Counted from the stretch's first letter, positions 1-8,367 are shown. The stretch is DNA of 11,825 bases from Paraglomus occultum (GCA_910592205.1 CAJVPJ010001160.1:1-11825), one strand, 5' to 3'. Translations and numbers: made by a program. Notes: generated from the sequence alone by a model not told the origin.

Positions 1-372
1 GCGCCAGAGGAATACAAGAAACTTGCCGAGCGGTGTTGTGATGCTGATCCTGATAAGCGTCCAAAGGATGGATGGACGCTTTGCCGGGAAATTGGCGATA
101 TTATTGAAGATGTACAAAAGGGTAAATCTGATGACAACGTGTGGAATACTATCTATCATACTGATGTAAAACCCTTATCACGTCTCGAGAAAGAGAGTAA
201 ATATTCCAGCACACGCTTACCCACTGGATCTTTGCCTAAACCGAGAAATAGCTATGATTTGGATTCAGCTGCAGGTATGTTACGCATTAGTACAAAATAA
301 AGTCAATCTACAATATTTATATTAACATTATCCGCTGATTATAATTTAGTGACTCAATTTCTTTTCGAATAA
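1..372 (+). CDS. Protein kinase-like protein, C-terminal end only (partial)
   Basis: The window opens inside this gene, in frame from base 1. Residues 5-21 in the window (YKKLAERCCDADPDKRP) match the end of a protein kinase fold: the helix before kinase subdomain XI with its conserved Arg-Pro (R20-P21). The catalytic loop, DFG and ATP site lie upstream, outside the window, so activity cannot be judged. After the domain comes a polar tail (about 30-90) ending in the style 'TRLPTGSLPKPRNS', a tail type I associate with the expanded kinase-like genes of Glomeromycotina. Read straight through, the frame stops at 298-300. I prefer a last intron at 275-349: donor GTATGT, a CTGAT branch-like site at 334-338 and acceptor TTTAG. 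Exons 1-274 and 350-372 then end the protein in AVTQFLFE, 98 residues in the window. The kinase C-lobe is fairly secure; subfamily and exact end are not. Confidence 0.8.
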
Positions 373-1563
373 AGTTGTACTTCAACGGGGTTATTTACTA
401 TTACGGTTATCGAATTATACGATGTGCTTTCACATGTTACAATATGGTTGACTTAAATCAATCGCGCACGGGTAGATTATTTGCTTATGTAAAAAAAAAA
501 AAATCTTGAGACAATGTGTAAAATTGGCAATGAGCTTTATGCTAATCGTTTCTGAATAAAACATAGCAACATTCGAGCTCGTTTCAAAGCGTCTGCATCG
601 GCTGGATGATATGTATGCTTCCCGACATTGTTTTCGTACCCAAACCTGTTCGTTCTCGAATACATTGTTATTTTGACACAAGGCTTATTTAATTTTAGAC
701 ATGTACTGTTTTTTTCCGCGTAATAGTAGATCATCCCATCGGTAAAACTTAGTTTGAACTATTGACGATAATAAGCCTTTATATCAACGGAAATTGAATA
801 AACGATTTCCCATTGAAATTAAATTACTTCCTTCTTTCATTTTAACCGGATATACAGTCTTGTACCTATAAACGGCTCACTCAGCTGTAAAGATCATTAG
901 TGTATAGCAGAACGAGAGCTTATAGTCAATATTGAAGGAATTACTGTTGTTTAATTAGTTAGTTTAAGACAAATAAGATTTACAGAACATCTCGACTCTG
1001 TGTAGTATAATAATTGTTTTTATTATCATATCGTATGTACCCTTATTTGGATACGGGTGATTATTCTCGCACGGAGTTAAGTAAGCGAGCAGAAATATTA
1101 TAGATTTAGATCAGTTGCAAGTTGACACGAAGCTGACTTCGAATGGAAGGTTACGTGTATTGAATTACTACTATTTGTGTTATGCAATGAGCTCTTTTTA
1201 CACGACACGCTTTGTATTATAACGTTTCACTCGACGCTGGTATGATTAATATTTTTCGTTGTTACCTGAAACCGCAAACGTTTATTGTCATAAAGTCATA
1301 AAGTAGAGCCGCTAAGTGTCAAGATTTGCAAATTGCGTGAATTCTTGCACATGCAATGAAGATGTTTGGTTGCTTTTCTACCATGGCTCGCGCGATCAGC
1401 GCGATAGTGGCAACGTGTTGAATAGTATAGAATGTGTGACAGGTGTCTATGCAGGTAAATAACAGATTCCAATTCCCAGTGGTACAAAAAGTTCCTGTTT
1501 TGCTCACGTGCCAGATAGAAAAATTGTGGCAGAGCACATTGTAATCACATAGACTTCTCCAGG
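373..1563. other. Intergenic region between the kinase-like gene and TCF25
   Basis: About 1.2 kb, AT-rich, with no open frame that looks coding on either strand. It holds a run of 13 A at about 490-502 and an AATAAA at 555-560, 183 nt after the preferred kinase stop, which is a candidate poly(A) signal for that gene. A second AATAAA at 368-373 overlaps the kinase stop codon and is probably too early to serve. The last 60-100 bp must carry the TCF25 core promoter. No RNA gene or transposon was recognised. Confidence 0.6.
1505..1510. promoter_or_regulatory. CACGTG E-box upstream of TCF25
   Basis: A perfect palindromic CACGTG lies 53 bp before the TCF25 start codon. In fungi this is the core site for basic helix-loop-helix factors such as Cbf1 and Pho4. 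A 6-mer is expected about three times in a window this size and three are present, one of them inside an exon, so only the position argues for function. Confidence 0.3.
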
Positions 1564-4500
1564 ATGTCGGGTCGTGCCTACAGAAAAGCTTTAAAAGATA
1601 AGGAGCTACAAGCGGAACGAGGAAGTTCCAGTAATTTGGATTTTGAGGAATTGGATGCTGAACGAAACGAACCAGCCAAAAATTTGTTTGATTTGGTAAT
1701 GTCTCTGTGGCGGCCTTTCGCGTTAGGGCCGAGCCAATGGTGTACCGTACGAAAGAAGTGATATTAACACGCATATATGACAGCTTAATGAAGAAGAAGA
1801 AAATAATAATGACGAGGAAAGGTCTGCTGAGGAGGAGTTAAAGGACGAAGATTCAAAGGGGGAGGCAAGTCGAAATATATAGATCGAAACTTGTTGATGC
1901 ACAATGAATTAGTTTGATCTTAACTAGTGTATTATGGGAACGTTTTCAATAAACCCCCTTTTTCTATATGTACATAGAAACCGATTGCTCCGACGACCAA
2001 GTCCAAAAAGAAGAAAAAGAAGAAAAAGTCAAGAGGAGACCAGACCACCACGAGAACGAATCAAATTGATGAGATGAGTGTGGGAGAGTTGGAAAGGGCT
2101 ATCAGAGAGATTACCAAAGAGTAAGTCATCCTCCTTAATGTTTCTTCAACTATACACTTATATGCTAATGCCTATATATATCGAATAATAAATAGACTTG
2201 GTCCACAATCTAGTAATTCAGTGAAAACGAATAAATCAAAAAAGGCCAAATCAGATTTCCCCCGTGACAATTCGAATATATCACTACTGACAGTAGATAC
2301 TAAAATGCTAGATGCCGATGCTGAGATGAGGAGAATGTTTGGATCTGCCGTTGTGAGTGAAAAAAAAACCCAATTATTATTCTACTATTCATTCTCTCGC
2401 CCTTTTTGTATTTTGCACGTCTCATGTTTAACATAGTTGTTCAGGTAGATCGAGAAATCCGTGGTCGGAACTATTCTCGTACGGCCAAGAGAATGCTCTT
2501 GGCTAGACCTCGAGATAGTTGGCCTCCAATTGACAGAGTAGGATACGGATTGAGTATGGAGTTTGTGGAAGAGAAGAACGGAGTTCAATATTTTAAGATA
2601 AATCATTCGCAAAAGTATCGTTCTATACAAGAGTTGTTTCTTGATTGCATTGCTAGTCACGGTAAGTTTTATAAAGTCTCTTAATTTCCGATTAATTGTT
2701 TTGGGTGGTTTGTAACTCGTAGAGAAAATACTAAGCATACAAGGATAATTATTATTAGATCCAAACACCATTGCTGCTCTTGTGCGCGATAATCCATATC
2801 ATATTGATTCGTTGCTGCAACTGAGCGATATTTGCAAAATGTCTGGAGATCATGGTGTTGCCGGAGAGATGGTTGAGCGCGCATTGTATGCGTTCGAAAA
2901 GTGTTTTCATCCTGAATTCTACATATCAAAAGGAACAGTTCGGCTGGATTACAAACACTTTGAGAATCGGTTGGTATTTGTGCCACCCACTTTTGGTTTG
3001 GAGATTATGGAATGCTTTTTTTCTTACTCGTGTTCTTCCATCTCACTGGTTTTTCTGTTTGTATTTTGCAGGGCATTTTTCCTAGCATTATTCAGACATG
3101 CAATGTTTTTGTCTCGCAGAGGATGTTGGCAGACAGCGTTTGGTTTCACCAGATTACTTTTAGCTTTGTCACCTGAGAGCGATCCGTTGTCTGCATTGTT
3201 ATTTATTGATTTCTTTGGGCTTAAAACGCGGCAGTATTCATATGTATATACTATGGCTAATGAGTGGAAGGCGAAAAAACTCTATAGATATCCCAATTTT
3301 GCATATTCGAGGGCACTGGCCAAATTCCATCTAGAACTGCAAGATGATAAGGACTCGGTAAGTGTAATCAAAGAACGTTAATATTAGTGATGGAACTGTT
3401 ACCTTATTAATAATGTATGGTTATCATTATTATAGGCTAATGAGGAGAGTTCTGCTCTGTTAAAACTTGCAATTATATATTTCCCGGGGATAGTGTTAGG
3501 ATTGGCTAAGAAATGTGATATCATATTGGGCAGCGACATTGTCAGTCATGCATATTTTCAACCACTGTAAGAGCTTTTTTTCTCTCCGTGTTATCTGCTT
3601 TGTATAATTGTATCATTACAAATACTTCTTCATCATGCAGCGAGGATAAGTCTTACTTGAGCCTATTGTATGATTTGTACATTGAACAGACTTCTTCATT
3701 ATGGGCACAATCGGAAGTACGTGTTTTTATTGTCCAGTGACGTGTGAATTTGGCTTTGAATTTGATAACTTATATTAATCTCAACAGGTAGCTTCGTGGT
3801 TAACGACTACGTTAGTTAGTCTAATGTCTGAACTATCCGAACACGTCAGCGAGCAGGAAGGTGGAAATCAGCTTGTAATTTTTATTCCATCCCATACGAG
3901 TTCTGGTGACCGTTTTGCATGAACTAACATGTGTTTTTTGTATATTTCCAACTGGACGTTCTGCGACGCTTAAAGGACAAATAGAGGTTGGTGAATGCAT
4001 TCGTGAATCATTTTATAATGCCGGGGTACCGCAAAATGTTTGTCGATTTGTAATTGTATCAGGTATAGGTATTTACTATATACGAGTTTGGTATCTTTGT
4101 TGGCAGTGTTTGACCAAGTGTCTTGTTAATTATTAGAGAACAACAATCTCCGTGGCCATCTGCCTCCTGAAATAAGTGCGATGGAGATAATGCTGTACGA
4201 TCCATTGCCGCCGACTGACGGCGACAATCAATATGACCGATATGTGATGGGATCGAGTTCGGGAGCGCGTACTCACAGGTGGCAAAATTTCTTAGTGGCT
4301 CAATTGAGAAGGCTGTTAAACGGAGCACCAGTGAGTAATTATTGACAATAATGCGGTTACGTGCCACCAATTTTAATAGTCGATTATGAACGGTTGGTTA
4401 ACTCATGTTTTGGATACGTCGTAGAACGCGGACCTCAATAGATTGGCTGAAAGATTAAATAACCATATCATTGAGGACGAAGAATTATTTTTCGATCCGC

Positions 4501-4849
4501 CTATGGATGGAATTATAGATCCTGAAGCTCGTTTTGGCGTACCCGGCGCTTTTCCTGACGTTCTCCCTGGCGCTTTTCCTGGCGACTTGGCCAGCAGTTT
4601 CCCTGCCGAGATCCCTGATGATTTCCTTGATGACGCTTTTCCTGATGAATTACAGGTATATCTATTACGAAAAACATGAATCATTATAATACTGTCATGA
4701 TCAAACTGTTTAAAATTATGATATTCTAGGATAATGATGAGGACAACAATGATAATAATAATGACAACGACAATAACAACGACAATAACAACGACAATAA
4801 CAACGACAACGAAAACAACAATAATAACAGTAATAACGACGACGAATGA
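1564..4849 (+). CDS. TCF25: TCF25 / Rqc1 family protein, ribosome quality control complex subunit
   Basis: Fourteen exons join in phase to 713 aa: 1564-1695, 1784-1864, 1978-2120, 2196-2352, 2445-2661, 2759-2969, 3072-3357, 3436-3566, 3641-3716, 3788-3874, 3987-4062, 4137-4330, 4425-4655, 4730-4849. Human TCF25 and yeast Rqc1 are of similar length. Family marks are the MSGRAYRK start, an acidic stretch (45-71), a run of eight Lys (81-88), then the Tcf25 domain (about 244-600) with ENRAFFLALFRHAMFLSRRGC from exons 6-7, SWL, a helix ending NVCRFVIVSE, and LPPEI...YDPLPP near 541-558. Known role: Rqc1 acts with the E3 ligase Ltn1 on stalled 60S subunits and promotes ubiquitin chain formation on nascent chains. 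Oddities: intron 2 is GC-AG, intron 6 is open in frame, and the C-terminus carries Phe-Pro octads and an Asp/Asn tail. The exon 10/11 junction is uncertain; a donor at 3861 with acceptor 3975 or 3984 also keeps frame. Confidence 0.94.
1865..1977 (+). other. GC-AG intron 2 of TCF25
   Basis: The exon end GAG is followed by GCAAGT, the classic strong sequence of the minor GC-AG intron class, and the intron ends TACATAG. Both flanks are in phase 0: an acidic exon joins the exon beginning KPIAPTTKSK. No in-frame GT donor of comparable quality precedes the in-frame TAG at 1877-1879. Length 113 nt, the longest intron in the gene. Confidence 0.8.
4545..4655 (+). repeat. Degenerate 24-nt tandem repeat coding Phe-Pro octapeptides
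   Basis: Within TCF25 exon 13 three 24-nt units (4545-4568, 4569-4592, 4593-4616) encode GAFPDVLP, GAFPGDLA and SSFPAEIP. They are followed by the weaker DDFLDD and AFPDELQ. The 13-mer GGCGCTTTTCCTG recurs exactly at 4545-4557 and 4569-4581. The pattern is small-small-Phe-Pro-x-acidic/hydrophobic-Leu/Ile-Pro. It lies after the conserved Tcf25 domain, so it is probably a lineage-specific disordered or linear-motif region. Confidence 0.75.
4769..4804 (+). repeat. 12-nt in-frame microsatellite (GACAATAACAAC)x3 in the TCF25 tail
   Basis: Three perfect 12-nt copies encode Asp-Asn-Asn-Asn. They sit inside an exon (4730-4846) that encodes only Asp, Asn, Glu and one Ser over 39 residues. A simple in-frame repeat of this kind is expected to vary in length between strains. 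On the opposite strand it gives a meaningless Val/Ile-rich frame. Confidence 0.85.
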
Positions 4850-4923
4850 AACTCGTATCAATGATAAGGATATTAACTATCGTTCAAATCAACTGTCGAG
4901 CGTGCGCATCGATCGATATATTT

Positions 4924-4929
4924 AATAAA
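4924..4929 (+). terminator. Poly(A) signal AATAAA of TCF25
   Basis: A canonical AATAAA begins 75 nt after the TCF25 stop codon (4847-4849) and is followed by a T-rich stretch. This is normal spacing for a short fungal 3' UTR. Confidence 0.6.
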
Positions 4930-6603
4930 TTCTCTACTTTACCTGTAAAATTGTTTGCAATAACTGTAGGCTGAGATGCAGTTGCACGTATCTAAGATAT
5001 CTTTTTAATAGCCTAAGCTTCCACGAGTAGTCAATCGTGCTGCACGAACTTGAGCAATTAGTCAAGGATAGAACGTTTGGATATATAACTTAAAATATAA
5101 TGTAACCTCGTGCGTTTCTCATTCGATGATACGTAAGTATAGTATATACTATCGATATCCTTTTTCCCGCTAAGAAAAAGAGCTGGGAGAAATTCTTGAT
5201 AAGCGTTCCGCATTCGGGCTGGGAGGATAGACAACTCCAAAACATTGTGAGGTTTAATTCTGCCAAAAAAAAAAACATAAAACAAAAAAAAACCCCTCAG
5301 TACCCAACGAATGTCAGCACTCTCACTGATGTTTTCCAAGCGTGAGTGACCATCTGTTTATAACGCGTGACCGGACGTAAAGAACGCCAGTTTCGTTGAA
5401 AGTTACAGCAAATGGTACGTACAATCAGTGGTACTCAATCATAGTTAGTTGCTCCGATGGGATATTTATTTTTTCCAGGATAGTATTTCAGTTTTTTGGC
5501 TGTTATAGATAATTATGTTTCCGATCGGGGACACTTTCAGAGAGCAACTTTCGCGGGCGACCGCTTGATAAATATGAAGAAAACTTTTATATGAATGCAA
5601 TATGTTAGGGTCACTAAACAAGTGTTAAACGCCGCCTTTCTAATGGTAATTCTTATAGGAAGAGAAAAACACGTTACATTTCAATGACAGGTTATGAATA
5701 AATAGTTCCAAATAAGTATAAGACATAGGAAGTTGAATAAAAACACGTCGTCATTTATCAGCGAACTTAACAGTCGGCAGCAATAGTCTTAGAAACCATT
5801 AAATTCAATTTGGATTGCAAAAACGCCAACGAATAGACTATAATCGGCGCTACTTGGATCCTTCGAAAAATGACAGCAATTGTGCAACAATTGATCGATT
5901 GCATTATATCCTATTAAAGCTTACAACTTCAAAAGACTTTCTCAACAAAAATTGTGAAATTTCGACGTCGAGTCAACGTACGACCATACAACAAGTCTCA
6001 ATAAAGTAAGTTTGGCAACAATACAACGTTTACATATCAATTTAACTTATATGCCAATTCCTAAAAAAGAATGAAGGGTTGTGTCGCCAAGTGTTTTCGC
6101 CCCAATTCCCGAAGTAGAAGTAATTCCTACTCTTTTTTCCCCGTTACTTGGAAAGCAGCAGCGAACAACAATACTTGAATTACGATTTAGTTGGAAGACC
6201 TGTTATAATATATATTATTAAAATTATATCCTGAAAGATATCTTACTGTTTTTTGTGAATAAATTTCTTCCATGTATAATTGGTAAAGTAATCATGGTGA
6301 CCTCTTTTTTGGGAATGATGCTATTAATTATAAATTGACTTGTCAGATAAACGTAGCCATAAACTCAAAGCCCACTTTTCGTGCCAGCAATGAAGAATAT
6401 TGTTGTATCGTTTAGCTGAACGCGTCTTTATTGTAATAGACTTTGCAATCGTGGCGAGTCTTCCTCTTTTACGCGTTTGTTTGTTCTACCCTCACGGGGA
6501 AAGGTCACTAGCAATCTTATTATTTAGTGCTACTGTAAAATGGGACAAGGTTTAGTAGTTTGTTGCGTTAGGGTTGTCGTGATGCTTTTCCGGAAAGTAG
6601 CAA

Positions 6604-6609
6604 TATAAA
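6604..6609 (+). promoter_or_regulatory. TATAAA, possible TATA box of the PTP gene
   Basis: A TATAAA in a locally GC-richer setting lies 222 bp upstream of the first PTP ATG. If used, the leader would be close to 200 nt and would contain a 21-codon upstream frame (ATG 6691, stop 6754-6756). No other TATA-like element in the final 250 bp is as good, but the assignment rests on sequence alone. Confidence 0.3.
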
Positions 6610-6830
6610 GTGACCGGTGACGCATCCTGCAACCAACATTGCTAATAGAAATAGGACGATTACATTACGCGGATTACAATTATTATCTCAATGATAGATG
6701 AAAGATGTCTAATCAGCAAAAATCAAGGAAATTCATTGGCAAGTCGACTTATTTGAGCGTTCACGTTATTACGTTCAAGGATCTTCTACTGATCAACGTA
6801 TGACTTTCCTTCACAGTCAGTCATAGACAA

Positions 6831-7868
6831 ATGACATCACCCTCAGCGAGTCATCTCCGCTCATCGTTACGTTGCAAATATCATCTTTATAGGATGTCAG
6901 CGAATACGAACCCTTCCCGCCGCCAAATCCCACGCTTTCTCATAGACGTTCAAAATGCAGATCCCCAACTTCTACAAAAAAAATTTCGCAAACTCGAGTC
7001 TGAAGAGAGTGAACGTTCAAAACAAGCAAATGACACAGCTAGTCGTTTCTCCCTCACAATCGCCAATAGCAAGGCTGCTGGTCCATATAACAGATACATG
7101 GATATAATGCCGTACAACCAAACACGCGTGAAACTCTTATCGGGAAAGACAGACTACATCAATGCCAGTTATCTTGATGCTCCTGGGAAAATAAGACGAT
7201 ACATTGCGGCCCAAGGACCGTTATCAAAGACAATTGATGATTTTTGGTTGATGATATGGGAGCAGAATTGTGGTGTGGTGGTGATGTTGACGCAAGAACG
7301 AGAGAAGAATATGCCAAAATGTGCGAGGTATTGGCCCGAGAAGGATAAATCTCTTAATTTTGATGACATTGGAATGACAGTCACTCTCGAGTCTGAGGGT
7401 TTAGATCCGAGCATATCATCCATTGTACGGAGTATAACGCTTACCAGGAAAGAAGACGATAATAACGAACAGTCTCTTAAAACACGTCGGGTCACCCAGT
7501 TACACTTTATGGGATGGGCTGATCATGGAGTGCCTGATTCTCCAGACGCACTTTTGCAATTAATTTCCAAGACAAACGAGTTACAACAATTGCATGCTGA
7601 TGAAAATAACGCTCGCACTCAACCGGATGCTGTCGGGCCTGTCGTAGTTCATTGCAGTGCTGGAGTCGGTCGAACCGGCACGTTCTGTACTGTTGATAGT
7701 GCGATGGCTTTATTACCAATAATGGATGATGATTCGATGGATCTTGTATTTCATATAATAGGGTTCTTCAGAGAGCAGAGAATGAGAATGGTTCAGACTC
7801 TTCGGCAGTACCAGTTTTGCTACATGACTTTATTGAGAAAGTTTATGCTGGACGGAATCAGTGAGTAA
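6831..7868 (+). CDS. PTP1: Classical (non-receptor) protein tyrosine phosphatase, Ptp1-like
   Basis: One uninterrupted frame of 345 aa hydrolyses phosphotyrosine in proteins, as judged by complete PTP motifs. In order: NRY (87-89), DYINASY (108-114), YIAAQGPLSKT (124-134), the WPD loop as WADHGVPD with general acid D231, the signature HCSAGVGRTG with nucleophile C275 and phosphate-binding R281, and the Q-loop QTLRQYQF with Q322 and Q326. No signal peptide or membrane segment is seen, so the protein is probably cytosolic or nuclear, like yeast Ptp1. The domain fills most of the protein. The N-terminus is uncertain: ATG 6831 gives the longest form, but ATG 6894 directly follows an intron-acceptor-like TTTATAG|G and has A at -3. 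The stop lies next to a donor-like GTGAGT (7861-7866), so a spliced C-terminus is possible. The Lys usual before NRY is replaced by Tyr. The symbol reflects family resemblance, not proven orthology. Confidence 0.93.
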   Translation: MTSPSASHLRSSLRCKYHLYRMSANTNPSRRQIPRFLIDVQNADPQLLQKKFRKLESEESERSKQANDTASRFSLTIANSKAAGPYNRYMDIMPYNQTRVKLLSGKTDYINASYLDAPGKIRRYIAAQGPLSKTIDDFWLMIWEQNCGVVVMLTQEREKNMPKCARYWPEKDKSLNFDDIGMTVTLESEGLDPSISSIVRSITLTRKEDDNNEQSLKTRRVTQLHFMGWADHGVPDSPDALLQLISKTNELQQLHADENNARTQPDAVGPVVVHCSAGVGRTGTFCTVDSAMALLPIMDDDSMDLVFHIIGFFREQRMRMVQTLRQYQFCYMTLLRKFMLDGISE

Positions 7869-8091
7869 TCGATTAAGTGATAATACAGCAGAAAGGGACT
7901 TTCTCTCGCATATCGCATGCATCCGCCCGCCGGTGCTCGCATCATTTAAATGAAATCGAAGAAGGGATAAAAAATCATTGTAAAAATATCGATATATTAC
8001 TAGATTGTGATAAGCTTGTCAAGTGAAACTATACAGATGGACTTTGCGATCATTGTCGGGAAGCCATATAAATAGAGCTTACTTATTTATC

Positions 8092-8097
8092 AATAAA
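8092..8097 (+). terminator. Poly(A) signal AATAAA of the PTP gene
   Basis: AATAAA on the plus strand, 224 nt after the PTP stop, inside CAATAAAGTC. It is the first canonical signal after that stop. Confidence 0.5.
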
Positions 8098-8106
8098 GTC
8101 CTATGG

Positions 8107-8120
8107 TGATGATATCATCA
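8107..8120. repeat. 14-bp perfect palindrome between convergent genes
   Basis: TGATGATATCATCA equals its own reverse complement. It starts 10 nt after the plus-strand AATAAA, in the zone where cleavage would be expected. It has no loop, so it is a dyad rather than a stable hairpin. Confidence 0.6.
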
Positions 8121-8190
8121 TTGAATCATATTAGCGCAGAACAACGATATTTGTATCCAGTTTGTACATTTCGATATAATATATTCGCAA

Positions 8191-8196
8191 TTTATT
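8191..8196 (-). terminator. Poly(A) signal AATAAA of the TRAF7-like gene
   Basis: TTTATT on the plus strand reads AATAAA on the minus strand, about 172 nt past the minus-strand stop (8368-8370). The two opposing signals lie about 95 bp apart, so the 3' UTRs may overlap slightly. Confidence 0.5.
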
Positions 8197-8367
8197 ACAT
8201 AATCAATCTCTGTCATAAATACTATGTTGTTACACAGTGTTGGAGATTCTAGTCTATTTTCCATCTAATCCCTGTTGCTCGAGATAGCGATTCATATCCA
8301 AACCCCCGATCCAACCCTCACCTCTACTTTGAATATTGGTTGCCCGGCAAACGTCAGCTCTTCAATG

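Larger units (their letters stand above)
4850..6830. other. Long intergenic region between TCF25 and PTP
   Basis: About 2 kb with no gene I can recognise. It starts with the TCF25 3' end (AATAAA at 4924-4929). It then holds A-rich runs near 5264-5293, a splice-like stretch at 5412-5568 with a tiny possible two-exon frame, and an open frame of 68 codons at 5803-6009 without an ATG start. Two ACGCGT sites lie at 5363-5368 and 6471-6476, and a TATAAA at 6604-6609. The last few hundred bases presumably hold the PTP promoter and 5' UTR. No terminal inverted repeats, transposase fragments, tRNA or rRNA were seen by eye. Confidence 0.55.
7869..8367. other. Convergent intergenic region (PTP and TRAF7-like 3' ends)
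   Basis: About 500 bp where two transcripts end tail to tail. It holds the candidate poly(A) signals of both genes and a 14-bp palindrome between them. Just below the TRAF7-like stop, two minus-strand frames stay open for about 30 codons each, but neither has a start codon or a good splice link, so I do not call them coding. Confidence 0.6.

Noticed and set aside
430-734. Two overlapping minus-strand short frames after the kinase gene
   Set aside because: Unrecognised, low quality and mutually overlapping; nothing supports translation.
1319-1774. 151-codon minus-strand open frame over the TCF25 start
   Set aside because: It is antisense to TCF25 exon 1 and its promoter, has no recognisable domain, and its composition is that of a chance frame.
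4403-4861. 152-codon minus-strand frame with a Val/Ile-rich end
   Set aside because: The hydrophobic run is the antisense reading of the Asp/Asn microsatellite and repeat exons of TCF25, not a membrane protein.
5058-5339. 93-codon minus-strand frame after TCF25
   Set aside because: It begins with TTG, not ATG, and its Phe-rich part comes from an A-rich run on the plus strand; no family resemblance.
5363-6476. Two ACGCGT (MCB-like) sites at 5363 and 6471
   Set aside because: They lie 360 bp or more from the PTP start and are unclustered; too weak to call cell-cycle control.
4850-6830. Search for a transposon, tRNA or rRNA in the largest gap
   Set aside because: No transposase or integrase motif, no paired terminal repeats by eye, and no GTTCRANNC-type B box in a tRNA setting. 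A repeat-library search could still find a degraded element.
7169-7719. Minus-strand frames within PTP
   Set aside because: Antisense to the catalytic domain, whose motifs fix the plus strand as coding.
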